The translations under genes were made by a program, and so were the position numbers. The notes beneath the pieces were generated by a model, which was not told the DNA's origin, searched no databases, and worked only from the letters and a program-made list of their open reading frames with translations. 7,035 nucleotides of DNA from Methanocellales archaeon (GTDB lineage: Archaea; Halobacteriota; UBA148; JAJOKI01): assembly GCA_021129915.1 (NCBI GenBank), contig JAJOKI010000026.1, forward strand, positions 1-7,035, read 5' to 3'. Below are positions 6,018 through 7,035 of the stretch, piece by piece. Numbering within the stretch: the stretch's first letter is position 1; each line of letters starts with the position of its first letter.

Positions 6018-6764
6018 CTACAAGACCCTGGTTGTAGTATCCAATTCGATGCCTTTATGTCCAATAATATATGGAAAGATTTTGGTGGGCGTTGGCATGC
6101 CGCGCAGTTTACGAATAATGATCGAGCGTTCCAGTCTGTCTCCCTTCTCCCTTATGACTAACTCGAAAACCCCGTCTGCCACATGCTTCATGATATTTTC
6201 AGCGATCGTATCATGTATGCCCTTGGTCATTAAAAGCAAGTGCAATCCGCCAGTTATCTGTCCAATGGATGACATGACTTCGATAATATCTGTAACCACT
6301 TCCAGTTCATAGTGTCTAAGGAAGAATGAAATCGAGTCGATGGCACCCCTATATTTTTTCCCATGGTCCCTTTCTATCGCTGATCTCAACGTGCCAAGTT
6401 GGTCAATGTCCCTTCCTATGATGTTCTGCGCTGATGTCCTTTTGGTTAATATGGCGGGAAGTGTTTCTGCGAATCGCGGCGTATAGGCATCGATAAAATC
6501 GATTTTCTTTTCTCTCTCATACTTCTGAACATCGAATCCCAGCCTTGCCATATTGCTTCTGATTCCCTCTATATGTTTCTCGGTCGAAAAGTAGAAAGCG
6601 TTCTCACCGTTCTCTAAGCCACCAAAGACGAACTGGCCTGCAAACACCTCGGCACCGACTCCGGACTCCCCCAGCAACAATATCGTCGTTCCGGGTGGCA
6701 CTCCTCCGCCCAGTACTACGTCCAGGCTTTTTATACCAGTCGTAACCAATTCCGTGTTCACCAT
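6018..6764 (-). CDS. KaiC/RAD55-like RecA-superfamily protein with degenerate Walker A (likely pseudo-ATPase)
   Basis: 248 residues, a single KaiC-like domain with no DNA-binding or helix-turn-helix extension. The start TGIKSLDVVLGGGVPPGTTILLLG (9-32) is the classic KaiC/RadA/ArlH opening. The P-loop reads GESGVGAE (32-39), where GxxGxGK[ST] is expected: the essential lysine is Ala38 (GCC) and the Thr/Ser is Glu39. The KaiC Glu-Glu position is STEK (E62, K63), so the second catalytic Glu is also gone. Walker B GAIDSISFFL (D143) and the late KLRGMPTP segment (K219, R221; the K-x-R-G trans-acting motif of KaiC) remain, as does the C-terminal IFPYIIGHKGIEL strand. The fold should be intact but ATP hydrolysis is doubtful. 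Likely a regulatory or scaffold protein. ArlH, a KaiC-like partner of the archaellum motor, is the nearest analogy. SD: GTGGTGTAT about 7-8 bases before the ATG. Confidence 0.85.
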   Translation of the reverse strand: MVNTELVTTGIKSLDVVLGGGVPPGTTILLLGESGVGAEVFAGQFVFGGLENGENAFYFSTEKHIEGIRSNMARLGFDVQKYEREKKIDFIDAYTPRFAETLPAILTKRTSAQNIIGRDIDQLGTLRSAIERDHGKKYRGAIDSISFFLRHYELEVVTDIIEVMSSIGQITGGLHLLLMTKGIHDTIAENIMKHVADGVFELVIREKGDRLERSIIIRKLRGMPTPTKIFPYIIGHKGIELDTTTRVL

Positions 6765-6865
6765 TGAGATACACCACTATGTATAATTCGATAGCTTCCT
6801 TCTATCACTGTATAACCGCCCTCTGGTTCTTTTCTGAGCATGATTCTATAGCTCGATATTTTCAT
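6758..6865 (-). pseudogene. HicB-like antitoxin N-terminal remnant / 35-codon upstream ORF
   Basis: ATG at 6865 opens a 35-residue frame ending at TGA 6760-6758. Its first 21 residues, MKISSYRIMLRKEPEGGYTV plus I, read as the first two strands of a HicB (UPF0150) antitoxin, where a segment like VPSLPGC and then GET/GDT-EEA should follow. Instead it runs into EGSYRIIHSGVSQW and stops, so the rest of the domain (family usually 65-140 aa) is missing. It has a strong SD (GGGAGG, 6872-6877, 6 bases before ATG) and a TATA box at 6901-6909, so it is probably still expressed. Its stop lies 7 bases inside the KaiC-like gene in another frame, allowing translational coupling. No HicA-like toxin is visible upstream in the remaining 170 bases. 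It could be a dead fragment or a recruited leader peptide. Family call is from recalled motif only. Confidence 0.6.
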
Positions 6866-6871
6866 ATCTTT

Positions 6872-6909
6872 CCTCCCACATCATCCCATTATAGCCCTTC
6901 ATATAAAAA
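6872..6909 (-). promoter_or_regulatory. Promoter and RBS for the HicB-like remnant and KaiC-like operon
   Basis: CTTTTTATAT (6901-6910, minus strand) matches the archaeal TATA box. A start site about 26 bases downstream falls near 6879, giving a ~14-base leader that contains GGGAGG (6872-6877), 6 bases before ATG 6865. No better-placed promoter is seen for the KaiC-like gene: the TATA-like AATTATACATA near 6780 would start transcription at or inside its ATG. The operon therefore probably starts here with the small ORF. Confidence 0.6.
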
Positions 6910-6925
6910 GATGACACTGCCAACT

Positions 6926-6952
6926 GAAAAATAAAAGAAAAAATAAAAAAGA
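6926..6952 (-). terminator. T-rich tract, probable terminator of an upstream minus-strand transcript
   Basis: On the minus strand this stretch is a nearly unbroken series of T-runs (T6, T6, T4, T5) separated by single A or C residues. This is the form of archaeal intrinsic terminators. It lies just upstream of the HicB-remnant promoter and would insulate it from a minus-strand gene entering from the right edge. Confidence 0.5.
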
Positions 6953-7035
6953 TAAGGAATGGTTTGCACAACTCCCTGTGGGTTATTTACACTCTGGCGA
7001 CCACTTGGACATATGAAGTGGCGGCACTAACCTAA
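6953..7035. other. Right-edge region, no gene assigned
   Basis: No recognisable gene or RNA. On the minus strand a frame open from the edge (7033) to a TAA at 6985-6983 could be the last 16 codons of a gene (…VPPLHMSKWSPECK), consistent with the T-rich tract downstream, but it is too short to identify. A 6-base inverted repeat (CCACTT / AAGTGG, 9-base loop) lies at 7001-7021. Confidence 0.3.

Noticed and set aside
6775..6790. TATA-like AATTATACATA just upstream of the KaiC-like ATG as its own promoter
   Set aside because: At usual archaeal spacing, transcription would start at or inside the coding region and leave out the SD; the TATA box at 6901-6909 fits better.
7001..7021. Inverted repeat CCACTT / AAGTGG at the right edge, possible RNA gene or terminator stem
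   Set aside because: Only six base pairs with a 9-base loop, no T-run next to it and no tRNA-like conserved bases; it could be chance or part of a gene end.
6959..7030. A 23-codon plus-strand frame beginning ATGGTTTGC at 6959
   Set aside because: Very short, Cys/Trp/His-rich and unlike any family. It starts beside an A-rich tract better explained as a minus-strand terminator.

Overview
The window reads as euryarchaeal chromosomal DNA. The evidence is the peripheral-stalk genes of an archaeal A1Ao ATP synthase (subunits H and I, in that order), a MinD ATPase of archaeal type, an archaeal type IV pilus/archaellum-like motor ATPase with two membrane platform proteins, a KaiC/RAD55-like protein, TATA-box-like promoters and T-run terminators. 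AtpH-AtpI at the head of an ATP synthase operon, plus KaiC-like genes, fits methanogens or their relatives (Methanosarcinales or ANME-like lineages). That lineage guess is inference and not certain. No rRNA, tRNA, CRISPR array, IS element or att site was seen.

Layout. 1-1132, minus strand: start of the ATP synthase operon. It holds atpH and the cytoplasmic N-terminal part of atpI, which runs off the left edge. atpI most likely starts at a GTG that shares one base with the atpH stop. 1133-1294: divergent promoter region with a 16-bp palindrome. 1295-2083, plus: minD with a C-terminal amphipathic membrane-targeting helix. 2084-2204: T-rich terminator-like tract, then a palindromic TATA box. 2205-5707, plus: a tight three-gene operon, motor ATPase - platform protein 1 - platform protein 2 (11-bp overlap, then a 4-bp gap). 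5749-6764, minus and convergent: a KaiC-like ATPase with a destroyed Walker A motif, then a small two-helix membrane protein. 6758-6865, minus: a 35-codon frame whose first 21 residues look like the N-terminus of a HicB antitoxin. It has a good promoter and ribosome binding site and overlaps the start of the KaiC-like gene by 7 bases. 6866-7035: promoter, T-rich tract and unassigned sequence.

How the genes may work together. The order MinD-like ATPase, secretion ATPase, platform protein, platform protein is the order of bacterial tadZ-tadA-tadB-tadC. The motor ATPase would power assembly of a pilus-like fibre through the two platform proteins, and the MinD protein may position the machine on the membrane. 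No pilin, prepilin peptidase or outer component is encoded here, so the fibre subunits must come from elsewhere. The convergent KaiC-like pseudo-ATPase and its small membrane partner may be regulators. ArlH, also a KaiC-like protein, is the known partner of the archaellum motor ArlI, but a link here is only inference. The least expected element is the HicB-like remnant, which now sits as a possible upstream leader ORF of the KaiC-like gene.
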